Source: Acidobacteriaceae bacterium
GTDB taxonomy: Bacteria; Acidobacteriota; Terriglobia; Terriglobales; Acidobacteriaceae
Assembly (NCBI GenBank): GCA_025356095.1
Contig: JANXUR010000031.1
Span: 1-55,032 of the forward strand
Direction: 5' to 3'
DNA: 55,032 nucleotides
Below, piece by piece: positions 9,323 to 15,575 of this stretch (positions within the stretch are counted from its first letter, which is position 1; each line of letters starts with the position of its first letter). The notes beneath the pieces were generated by a model, which was not told the DNA's origin, did no database searches, and saw nothing but the letters and a program-made list of their open reading frames with translations. The translations under genes were made by a program, and so were the position numbers.

Positions 9323-10711
9323 TTACAAGGGCTGGATTGGCTCAGGCGCAGAAGGCGTATCCACGGGATGAATCGTTTCACTGGCTTCGCCGCGAAACAC
9401 GCGCCCCAAGCCGCGCACGATGCGGCGCATGGGTAGTTCGCTTTTTTCATTTTTCCCGTCCGCGAAAAAGACTTCACCCACGCGCGAGCCACGGTAGAAC
9501 CAACGCCGCAGCAACGCCAGATGCTCCATGGTTTCTATGGCAGTCGCCGGGCCGAGCGGTGAAGCTTGCACCAGGCACTGCTCTACGCGAGCTTCCAGCG
9601 AGCGCGGTTGCGCCGCACCCCGCCCCGAACCCCGCGCTGCACCCCGTGCTGGCTTCACCGCCGCCGCCAGCTTCACCGGTAGACCGTCAGCGCCAATCTC
9701 CGGCTTCACAATCCCCAGTGCCTCGACTTCTGATTCCAGTTGAATGGCAAAGTGAATCGGCCCGCGAATTCGTCCAGACTCAATCGCAAATAGCGCCACG
9801 CAGCCTTCTTTTGCCGAGCGCTGAATTATGAGCCCATTCAGTTGATCAATGTGCCGCACAATCTCTGCCAGTGGGCCGGCCACGGCCTTCAACTTTTCCA
9901 TGCGCGCGTGAATCGCCGAAGCTTTCTCAAAGTCGAGATCAGCGGAGGCCGCATCGCGCACGGCCTCCCACTCGCGCAACAACGACCGCCCGCCGCTGGC
10001 AAAGTAGGCCTGCACTCGCGCTGCCTCTGCCGAGTACGCCGCATCGGTGCAGCCTTGGTAGCAGGGTGCCAGACACATCTTCATCTCGGAATAAATGCAG
10101 CCGGGGAAGGCGGGGTCGGGGTCAAGCTCTTCTACGCAGCGGCGCAGCAAAAAAAAGTCGAGTGAATCGTTCAAGAATGCTTCTGCCGCGCTGCGTGAAT
10201 AAAACGGCCCGTAGTACCGCGACCTGCCCTGCGAACTTTCCTGGGAGCCACCTCGCGCCCCGTCACCAATCCGCCCCAGCCGCGTGGTCACCGATGCCCG
10301 GGGATACGCATTGCCCAAGTGCAGTTTAATCAGCGGCGCAGGCCGCAGCCGCAACCGTCGCTCGTAGCTTTTGGCAAACTCGCGCCGCAGCACTTGGTAC
10401 AGCAGAAAGCTGGTCTCAAACTCTGACCCCACCAGCGAGAACTCCACCGAAGCAGCAACGCCCCGCAAGCTCAGCTTGCGCGAACCAAATTCCGGCTCGC
10501 CCAGCAGCCGCTGTAGGCGCTGGCGCAGATTGGCCGTTTTAGAAACATAGGGCTCGGCACCTGCGGGGGGCGTTCCTGTGACTCCAACACTGCCAGCCGC
10601 AAGGGGGCGCAGCACAAATACCGCCGCCGCCGCCGGAATCGCGCGGAAAAATAGCTCATCATGCTGCGGTGCGAAGATGAGTCTGCGGTCAAGAAGGCTG
10701 GCGTGTGTCAC
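9323..10711 (-). CDS. UvrC-like protein (degenerate GIY-YIG, UVR motif, no RNase H half)
   Basis: About 462 residues resembling the N-terminal half of excinuclease subunit UvrC. A GIY-YIG-like domain is at the start, but the signature is degraded (AVF instead of GVY/GIY; YVSKTANLRQRL instead of YVGKAKNLRxR). The UvrC-specific segment YYGPFYSRSAAEAFLND follows, then a Cys-rich stretch (RRCVEELDPD... CLAPCYQGC) and the UVR motif DLDFEKASAIHARMEKLKAV. The C-terminal endonuclease and helix-hairpin-helix parts of UvrC are absent. The start is taken as GTG 10711 because TACAAT lies 6 nt upstream; TTG at 10717 is the alternative. It sits 57 nt behind the DnaC-like gene, so they are probably co-transcribed. 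Confidence 0.78.
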   Translation of the reverse strand: MTHASLLDRRLIFAPQHDELFFRAIPAAAAVFVLRPLAAGSVGVTGTPPAGAEPYVSKTANLRQRLQRLLGEPEFGSRKLSLRGVAASVEFSLVGSEFETSFLLYQVLRREFAKSYERRLRLRPAPLIKLHLGNAYPRASVTTRLGRIGDGARGGSQESSQGRSRYYGPFYSRSAAEAFLNDSLDFFLLRRCVEELDPDPAFPGCIYSEMKMCLAPCYQGCTDAAYSAEAARVQAYFASGGRSLLREWEAVRDAASADLDFEKASAIHARMEKLKAVAGPLAEIVRHIDQLNGLIIQRSAKEGCVALFAIESGRIRGPIHFAIQLESEVEALGIVKPEIGADGLPVKLAAAVKPARGAARGSGRGAAQPRSLEARVEQCLVQASPLGPATAIETMEHLALLRRWFYRGSRVGEVFFADGKNEKSELPMRRIVRGLGRVFRGEASETIHPVDTPSAPEPIQPL

Positions 10712-10717
10712 CGGCAA

Positions 10718-10723
10718 ATTGTA
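10718..10723 (-). promoter_or_regulatory. Putative -10 box, leaderless UvrC-like gene
   Basis: TACAAT on the minus strand with 6 nt to the GTG at 10711. A possible TTGCCA lies 19 bp further upstream (10743-10748). It would allow transcription independent of the upstream DnaC-like gene. Confidence 0.4.
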
Positions 10724-10768
10724 CCGCCCCGACGCAGATTTATGGCAAGCACCAAGGCCACCACGCTT

Positions 10769-11530
10769 CTACCGAAAGCTGGCATTCCTATATTTTTCGC
10801 GGAAGTCGGACCCATCCAGCCGCAGGGTGCGGCACATTTCGTGCAATCGTGAAAGCATACGGTCACCAATGCGGTCGCCCAGAGTTTCCTTGCGGGCGGC
10901 GCCCTGCACTCCCCCATCGCTGCCCGCCAGTTTGTCGTCGTAGTTGGTAGTGATGATCGTGGTGCGGTTGTCGTTGTAACGGGTATTTAGGATGAGGCTG
11001 ACGGTATCCCACACCCACTCGCTGGGCTTGACCGCACCCAGTTCGTCCAGCACCAGCACTTCGGTTTCAAACACCGGACGCAGCACCTCCAGCTCCGTTG
11101 CTTGCACCGATGCGTTATAGGAGTTTTGAATCTCCTTGAGCAGCTCGCGATAATCGTAAAAAAGGCAGCCGATGGCTTTGTTGCGCATCAGTTCCTGCAT
11201 GGTGCCAACTGCAATGTGCGTTTTACCCACGCCGATGGGGCCGGTAAGCAACAGCCCCGTTTTCTCAACCGGATATTCTGCCACAAAAGCCTTCGCGCTC
11301 AGCAGCGCACGACCCACCGCAGGATGTGCACCGTCATGGTCAGTGAAGAATTCCGTGAGCTCACAATGCTCATACCGTTTTGGAATGCGCGCCTGCTTGA
11401 GCAGACGCTCCGGGCGGGATTTCAGTTGGCAGTCGCAGCGAGTGACCCGTTCAATGCCATCCACCCGAACCGGCTTCCAGCCCGAGCCATGGCAGAGCGG
11501 ACAAATAGTAGGGGTGGTAGACACGGTCAC
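10769..11530 (-). CDS. DnaC/IstB-like AAA+ ATPase with N-terminal zinc ribbon
   Basis: This protein has an N-terminal zinc-ribbon-like CPLCHGSGW...CDCQ motif and an AAA+ core with Walker A GPIGVGKT and Walker B VLVLDELG. The rest matches DnaC/DnaI helicase-loader-type ATPases (FYDYRELLKEIQ, TTIITTNY, GDRIGDRMLSRLHEMC). GTG at 11530 gives 253 residues and keeps the zinc motif; TATTCT lies 7 nt upstream. The frame is open further to 11575. It precedes the UvrC-like gene. It is probably the helicase loader of this chromosome, though a transposon-type IstB cannot be excluded; no transposase is nearby. Confidence 0.85.
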   Translation of the reverse strand: MTVSTTPTICPLCHGSGWKPVRVDGIERVTRCDCQLKSRPERLLKQARIPKRYEHCELTEFFTDHDGAHPAVGRALLSAKAFVAEYPVEKTGLLLTGPIGVGKTHIAVGTMQELMRNKAIGCLFYDYRELLKEIQNSYNASVQATELEVLRPVFETEVLVLDELGAVKPSEWVWDTVSLILNTRYNDNRTTIITTNYDDKLAGSDGGVQGAARKETLGDRIGDRMLSRLHEMCRTLRLDGSDFREKYRNASFR

Positions 11531-11715
11531 AAACCTAAGAATACCCTTTGACGGCGCCGGATGCACGGCCCGCACGCAGGTAGTGGGCAGGTAGTGGGCG
11601 CATTGACGTGCTTTCCAGCCACCTTCTAGAATGGAGCTTCGCGGATTTCATCGCGCCATTCCTTGCCAAGTCGTTGCCAAGTTGTTGATTTGTAAGGAAT
11701 CTGTCTCAGGAGACT

Positions 11716-12201
11716 ATGCCGCTTTACGAGTTCCACTGCAAGCAGTGTGGCAATCGCTTCGAGCGCATCATGCAATTTTCTGACGCGCATCCCACGGTGT
11801 GCGAAAAGTGCGGCGGCGAGATTGAACAGTTGATCTCCGCTCCCGCCGTGCAATTCAAGGGTACAGGCTTCTACCACACGGACTACAAAGTCGGAAAGCC
11901 GCTTTCCACGCCGCTTTCCAAACCACCCAAGGAAGCCAAGCCCAGTGGTTCGGGCGATAGCGGAAGCTCTTCTCAAGGTAACTCCGAGAGTAAGTCCGAG
12001 TCCGCCTCTGCCTCTGCCAGTGACTCCTCGTCATCAGGCGGGTCGGGGTCGCCGGATTCTAGGTCGTCTGATTCTAGGTCGTCTGATTCTCGATCGTCTG
12101 ATTCTCGATCGTCGGGCGGCGCCGGTTCGTCCTCGGCGTCTGCTTCGTCAAGCGGCGAGCCTAAGTCTGCCTCCAAGCCTGCTTCCAAGAGCGATAGCTA
12201 A
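11716..12201 (+). CDS. FmdB-family zinc ribbon protein with Ser/Asp-rich tail
   Basis: The N-terminal 45 residues form the FmdB regulatory zinc ribbon, MPLYEFHCKQCG with Cys8, Cys11, Cys29 and Cys32. Residues 60-161 are an intrinsically disordered tail of Ser, Asp, Gly, Ala and Lys, including four DSRSS units made by a 15-bp tandem repeat. Family members are often small proteins near amidases or metabolic genes, and their role is unclear. CAGGAG lies just upstream of the ATG, and TAGAAT near 11626 could be the -10. The small membrane protein gene follows after 9 nt. Confidence 0.85.
   Translation: MPLYEFHCKQCGNRFERIMQFSDAHPTVCEKCGGEIEQLISAPAVQFKGTGFYHTDYKVGKPLSTPLSKPPKEAKPSGSGDSGSSSQGNSESKSESASASASDSSSSGGSGSPDSRSSDSRSSDSRSSDSRSSGGAGSSSASASSSGEPKSASKPASKSDS
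12055..12114. repeat. 15-bp in-frame tandem repeat, 4 copies
   Basis: GATTCTMGRTCGTCT is repeated four times within the tail of the FmdB-like gene and encodes DSRSS x4. Copies 1-2 and 3-4 are pairwise alike (AGG versus CGA), which indicates stepwise duplication. Confidence 0.9.
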
Positions 12202-12210
12202 ATCGCAGAC

Positions 12211-12678
12211 TTGAAACCCCCATCAAAAACCGAGCCGGGATCACCCGGCTCTCTGCGTTGGCAGCGGCCCGAGCGGCCTCTGCTAGTGTTGGTGCTGGCA
12301 TTGCTCAGCTCCACCAGCGGACTCTACCTGCTGGTAATCGCAGGACTGCGACTGCACAACTCCAACGCTGTCTCGCTCATGTCGGGCGCAGATCTGTTGG
12401 GTGAAATGGTGTTGCGCGGGCCGATCGTCTTCCTCATCGCAGCGGCGTTGTTTCTACTAAACGCAGTGGGGCTGTGGAAGTTGATGGACTGGGCGCGTCT
12501 GCTCTGCATGGCTTTGGCTGCAATCAGCGCGGCTCTGGTGTTGCCGCGCGCGGCCGCTGCGCTCGCGGGCGGGAATCCGCTGAGTATTCTCGTGGCGTCT
12601 CTGGCGGTGATTCTGCGCATAGCCGTCGTCTTCTACCTGACGCAGCCCGGTACCAAACAGGCGTTCGCGCAAAACTAA
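12211..12678 (+). CDS. Small integral membrane protein of unknown function
   Basis: The frame encodes up to 155 residues with four likely transmembrane helices: LLVLVLALLSSTSGLYLLVI, IVFLIAAALFLLNAVGLW, LLCMALAAISAALVL and LSILVASLAVILRIAVVFYL. The only upstream start is a TTG 9 nt after the FmdB-like stop. Internal GTG codons near 12289 are alternatives, and a strong hairpin at 12232-12251 makes a later start plausible. No family is recognised. It is probably co-transcribed with the FmdB-like gene. Confidence 0.6.
   Translation: MKPPSKTEPGSPGSLRWQRPERPLLVLVLALLSSTSGLYLLVIAGLRLHNSNAVSLMSGADLLGEMVLRGPIVFLIAAALFLLNAVGLWKLMDWARLLCMALAAISAALVLPRAAAALAGGNPLSILVASLAVILRIAVVFYLTQPGTKQAFAQN
12232..12251. 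terminator. Strong hairpin after the FmdB-like gene
   Basis: A perfect 8-bp stem GAGCCGGG/CCCGGCTC with loop ATCA lies 30 nt after the FmdB-like stop. No T-run follows, so it may slow or protect the mRNA rather than terminate it. Confidence 0.4.
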
Positions 12679-12827
12679 ACAGCGCTGGATGAGCCGACTT
12701 GCACCTCCACCAGCGACTGCCCACCCTTCAGAGGGCGCAGCATTACCCAGCTCCCCGCAACCCCTGCGAATAGCGACGCCGCCATGGTGCCGATCTTTGC
12801 TACGGTCCTCGCAGACTTGGCAGCTAT
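12675..12827 (-). pseudogene. Possible remnant of NhaA Na+/H+ antiporter C-terminus
   Basis: About 50 codons on the minus strand read ARTVAKIGTMAASLFAGVAG followed by SWVMLRP. This resembles the last helix of NhaA antiporters (E. coli: AKLGILVGSISSAVIGYSWLRV). The rest of an antiporter is absent; the VOC gene occupies the upstream sequence on the other strand. The match is short, so it could be chance. Confidence 0.35.
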
Positions 12828-12930
12828 CCTATCGCAACCCGGACGGTCGGGCCGGAACTTATCCGCCCTATGCCCCAACAATCCGCGATGAAATTTTCTA
12901 CAGTTAGCAATCTGCGGTGCTCGTTCCCTT

Positions 12931-12936
12931 TATAAT
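12931..12936 (+). promoter_or_regulatory. -10 box, probably leaderless VOC gene
   Basis: A consensus TATAAT with 7 nt to the ATG at 12944 and no Shine-Dalgarno sequence, so the transcript would begin at the start codon. Confidence 0.5.
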
Positions 12937-12943
12937 TCGGCAC

Positions 12944-13735
12944 ATGGCACATATTGAAAAACACGCTCCCGGAGTTTTCTGCTGGGCCGAGCTGGCCACC
13001 ACCGATCAGGACGCCGCCAAACTTTTTTACTCGGAATTGTTCGGGTGGAAGATTTTCGATTCGCCGATGGGCCCGGGCGATTTTTACACCATGTTCAGCT
13101 TGGAAGGCCAGAACACAAGTGCCGCCTGTACGCTGCGGCCCGAGTTGAAAGCGATGGGCGTCCCGCCGCATTGGATGCTCTACATCAATGTGGCCAACGT
13201 GGATGAAGCTGCCGCCAAGGTCACCGCTGCCGGCGGCCTTCTGCGCAGCGGCCCTTTTGACGTAATGACTTATGGCCGCATGGCCGTGGCAGCCGATTCC
13301 ACGGGCGCGACTTTTTGCATTTGGGAAGATCGCGACCACACTGGCATCGGCATAACGGGCGTTCACGGGACGCTTTGCTGGGCTGATTTAATGACCCGCG
13401 ACGTGCCCAAAGCTAGCCAGTTCTACACCGATGTGTTTGGGTGGAGCTATCTGGTGGATGAAACCACCCCCGGCCATCACGGCTATCTGCACATCAAGAA
13501 TGGCGAGACATTGATTGGCGGAATGCCCCCCAGCGAGCACATGCCGCCCGGTGTGCCCGCCCACTGGATGCTCTACTTTCAGGCGACAGACTGCGCTGCT
13601 TCTACGGAAAAGGCTGTGGCGCTCGGTGCCAAGGTACACATGGGCCCTATGGTCATCGAAAAGGTGGGGACGATAACGATCCTCGACGACCCCCAAGGCG
13701 CGGGCTTTGCCCTCTTCACCCCGCAGCCGAGGTAA
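12944..13735 (+). CDS. VOC (glyoxalase/bleomycin-resistance fold) protein, two domains
   Basis: 263 residues containing two tandem VOC modules. Both open with the same pattern (FCWAELATTDQDAAKLFYSE and LCWADLMTRDVPKASQFYTD), followed by LFGW/VFGW and PPHWMLYINV or PAHWMLYFQA, and end in STGATFCIWE or PQGAGFALFTP. This is typical of the YdfO-like glyoxalase-type group. The reaction is unknown. The frame opens at 12917, but ATG 12944 is chosen because TATAAT sits 7 nt upstream. The thioesterase gene follows after 59 bp with its own -10 box. Confidence 0.9.
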   Translation: MAHIEKHAPGVFCWAELATTDQDAAKLFYSELFGWKIFDSPMGPGDFYTMFSLEGQNTSAACTLRPELKAMGVPPHWMLYINVANVDEAAAKVTAAGGLLRSGPFDVMTYGRMAVAADSTGATFCIWEDRDHTGIGITGVHGTLCWADLMTRDVPKASQFYTDVFGWSYLVDETTPGHHGYLHIKNGETLIGGMPPSEHMPPGVPAHWMLYFQATDCAASTEKAVALGAKVHMGPMVIEKVGTITILDDPQGAGFALFTPQPR

Positions 13736-13782
13736 GCTGGATGGAAGCAGGCTTGAGCGGCGACTTTGGGTGCCACACAATC

Positions 13783-13788
13783 TAGAAT
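13783..13788 (+). promoter_or_regulatory. Putative -10 box, leaderless thioesterase gene
   Basis: TAGAAT with exactly 6 nt to ATG 13795 and no Shine-Dalgarno sequence in between. Confidence 0.4.
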
Positions 13789-13794
13789 GAATTC

Positions 13795-14256
13795 ATGAAG
13801 CTCCACTCGCCACTCGATCCTGACTTCCTCTCGCGCGTCCGCGAAAATTTTGCCAAGCAGCAGGTGATGAACCTGCTGGAGGCTCGCCTGATTCACCTTG
13901 CTCCCGGTGAGTGCGCGATTGCATTGCCCTATCGCGAGAATCTGACGCAGCAACATGGCTACTTTCACGCAGGCATCACCGCCACCATCGCGGACTCGGC
14001 TGGCGGCTACGCCGCCTTCACGCTCTTTCCCCCCCGCAGCAATGTGCTCAGCGTTGAGTTCAAGATCAACCTGATTGCTCCGGCGAATGGAGAAATGATC
14101 ACCGCCCACGCCCGCGTGGTAAAGCACGGCCGCACCCTCACTGTGGTTGAGTTCGATGTGTTCGTGCTCCGCGACGGCGAAGAACATCGCTGTGCGATAG
14201 GCCTGCAAACCGTGATGTGTGTGCCGGAGAAAGAAAAGGCGGTAGTGGTGCAGTAG
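13795..14256 (+). CDS. PaaI-like hotdog-fold thioesterase
   Basis: 153 residues with the hotdog thioesterase pattern: YRENLTQQHGYFHAGITATIADSAGGYAA (the HG..HAG..AD.A.G core), then VEFKINLIAPANGEMITAHA and GRTLTVVEFDVFV. Members hydrolyse acyl-CoA thioesters, for example aryl or medium-chain acyl-CoA; the substrate here cannot be read from sequence. It lies downstream of the VOC gene and was probably transcribed without a leader. The accessory patch at 14.3-15.6 kb begins after it. Confidence 0.9.
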   Translation: MKLHSPLDPDFLSRVRENFAKQQVMNLLEARLIHLAPGECAIALPYRENLTQQHGYFHAGITATIADSAGGYAAFTLFPPRSNVLSVEFKINLIAPANGEMITAHARVVKHGRTLTVVEFDVFVLRDGEEHRCAIGLQTVMCVPEKEKAVVVQ

Positions 14257-14314
14257 GCGTCGTGGAAGTGCGGAGTTGCGCAGTGGAATCGTGGTGAGGC
14301 AAATATTCTACCTC

Positions 14315-14332
14315 GGTAGACTTTAGTCTACC
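14315..14332. promoter_or_regulatory. Perfect 18-bp palindrome, operator-like
   Basis: GGTAGACTTTAGTCTACC is a perfect inverted repeat (8-bp arms, TT centre) in the intergenic region after the thioesterase gene. It has the size and symmetry of a dimeric repressor site, like those of BlaI/CopY-type regulators, but no regulator gene is adjacent and no T-run follows. The rest of 14257-14467 holds no gene I can support. Confidence 0.4.
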
Positions 14333-14467
14333 ATTCTGGAAGACATGATTGATCCAACGATCCTATTGCACCGTATTAAGGGGTAACGCTTAAATAAGTA
14401 AGTTGTTTACAATCAGCGGCTTAATGTCAACTTTGTGTTGCCATGCGGGGTGCTTCTTAAATGAAAA

Positions 14468-14690
14468 TCACGCCCAGAACGGCAAATATCGGGCAAACTT
14501 TCGTGACGCTCTCGTCGTCTGATCCGGCTTGATGCGACCTTGGTCTAGTGCGGCCTTGATGACCTGTGAAGCGATGGCGCTCTTGCTTACGGGCAAACGG
14601 AACCGCTCTCGCAGCGACCCATTCGTCATGCCACCTTGATTTGTTACCCAGCGGAGAGTTGCGCGGCGATTCCAGTTACGATCTCGATGA
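14468..14690 (-). pseudogene. C-terminal remnant of an AlbA_2/Schlafen-type ATP-binding protein
   Basis: On the minus strand, about 70 codons end at a TGA at 14468. They read ATLRWVTNQGGMTNGSLRER, then FRLPVSKSAIASQVIKAALD, and finish with ARYLPFWA. This matches the distinctive C-terminal helix-turn-helix-like end of AlbA_2-domain (RecG-like/Schlafen) ATP-binding proteins, which typically close with RYVPFWA. The frame is closed by a TAG near 14735, and the large N-terminal part is missing. The unknown 281-residue gene ends just upstream. An 11-bp inverted repeat (GTTGTTTACAA at 14402-14412 and its complement at 14749-14759) brackets the remnant. Confidence 0.65.
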
Positions 14691-14720
14691 CGACTGTGGG
14701 GTCTTCTCTTGTAGCGGAAT

Positions 14721-15566
14721 TTATGGCCACACTATGGACGGTTTCGGCTTGTAAACAACGCCAGGCGGACCAATCTTGAAATTACTGATCAACTGCGCTC
14801 GTAGTGTTTCTTTTCTTGACTGGGATTCGTCTCTCATTTGCCGTAAGCCGTCATCAAGCTTGAGTCGCGAATCAAAATCCCAATAAAACGTGCCCTCCAT
14901 CGTGAAACATGTTAGCAACATGCTAAAAAGCTCTTTGGTCCATAGATCCCTATCAATACTTCCCGTGAATCGGACCGAGAAACTGTGCCGCGTCCCGTCA
15001 GAAGTGGAGGACAATCGATTAGTCATCGCGGCGAGATTAGCGTGCGAACCCAACTCTGACCAACGCTTCCAGAGTTTAAACAATTCGCCAAGCCCGTGGA
15101 ACAGCTTCTGTTCCTTGTAATGCCAAAACTCCGAATCGTACTTCTCGCGCGCATTCGCATCCTGATCCCTCTTGATCCAAATCTCTTGCAGCTCAGGATG
15201 CAAGGCGAGACGATGTGCGTGCGCAACAAACTCGACCGCATCCCGAAGAATCGATCTCGACTCCGCCATGCAGTCCCCGAAAGCAAGTTCGATGCCGACT
15301 CGGATCTTGGCGTCCGCATTAATATAAAGGGCAAGTGGCAGGCGCAAAGCGGCGTCAAGGTTCTGCTCGAGATCGCTGAACTCCCGCATGAAGATTCCGT
15401 CGAGGCGTTGATAAAGATCCCAAGCCTGAGGGAAATTGGTGATGCCTGCAATAAAATTAATTCGCCTTGCGCGATAGTACTCCCGATATTCGAGCGGGAT
15501 TAACGATAACTCCAATGATCCAAACAGCTCCGTTTCGGTTGGACTTATTGGTATGATGTGTGTCAT
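14721..15566 (-). CDS. Unknown mainly helical protein in an accessory patch
   Basis: 281 residues from the ATG at 15566, with AGGGGGAAG just upstream; a GTG at 15569 is also possible. The protein is rich in charged and aromatic residues, with long helical stretches (FMREFSDLEQNLDAALRLPL; ESRSILRDAVEFVAHAHRLA). A motif LFKLWKRWSELGSHANL is reminiscent of HEPN/DUF5677-like proteins, but I cannot assign a family. Codon use is less GC-biased than in neighbours. It begins only 7 nt after the thrS stop, so it may be read through from thrS, yet it looks acquired: a broken AlbA_2-type gene lies directly downstream. Confidence 0.7.
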   Translation of the reverse strand: MTHIIPISPTETELFGSLELSLIPLEYREYYRARRINFIAGITNFPQAWDLYQRLDGIFMREFSDLEQNLDAALRLPLALYINADAKIRVGIELAFGDCMAESRSILRDAVEFVAHAHRLALHPELQEIWIKRDQDANAREKYDSEFWHYKEQKLFHGLGELFKLWKRWSELGSHANLAAMTNRLSSTSDGTRHSFSVRFTGSIDRDLWTKELFSMLLTCFTMEGTFYWDFDSRLKLDDGLRQMRDESQSRKETLRAQLISNFKIGPPGVVYKPKPSIVWP

Positions 15567-15575
15567 CACTTCCCC

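Noticed and set aside
14402-14430. Possible att or integrase site (GTTGTTTACAATCAGCGG)
   Set aside because: No integrase or tRNA gene is nearby, so it is reported only as one arm of an inverted repeat.
14566-14754. 62-codon plus-strand frame
   Set aside because: It is antisense to the AlbA_2-type remnant and the end of the unknown gene, with no protein-like features.
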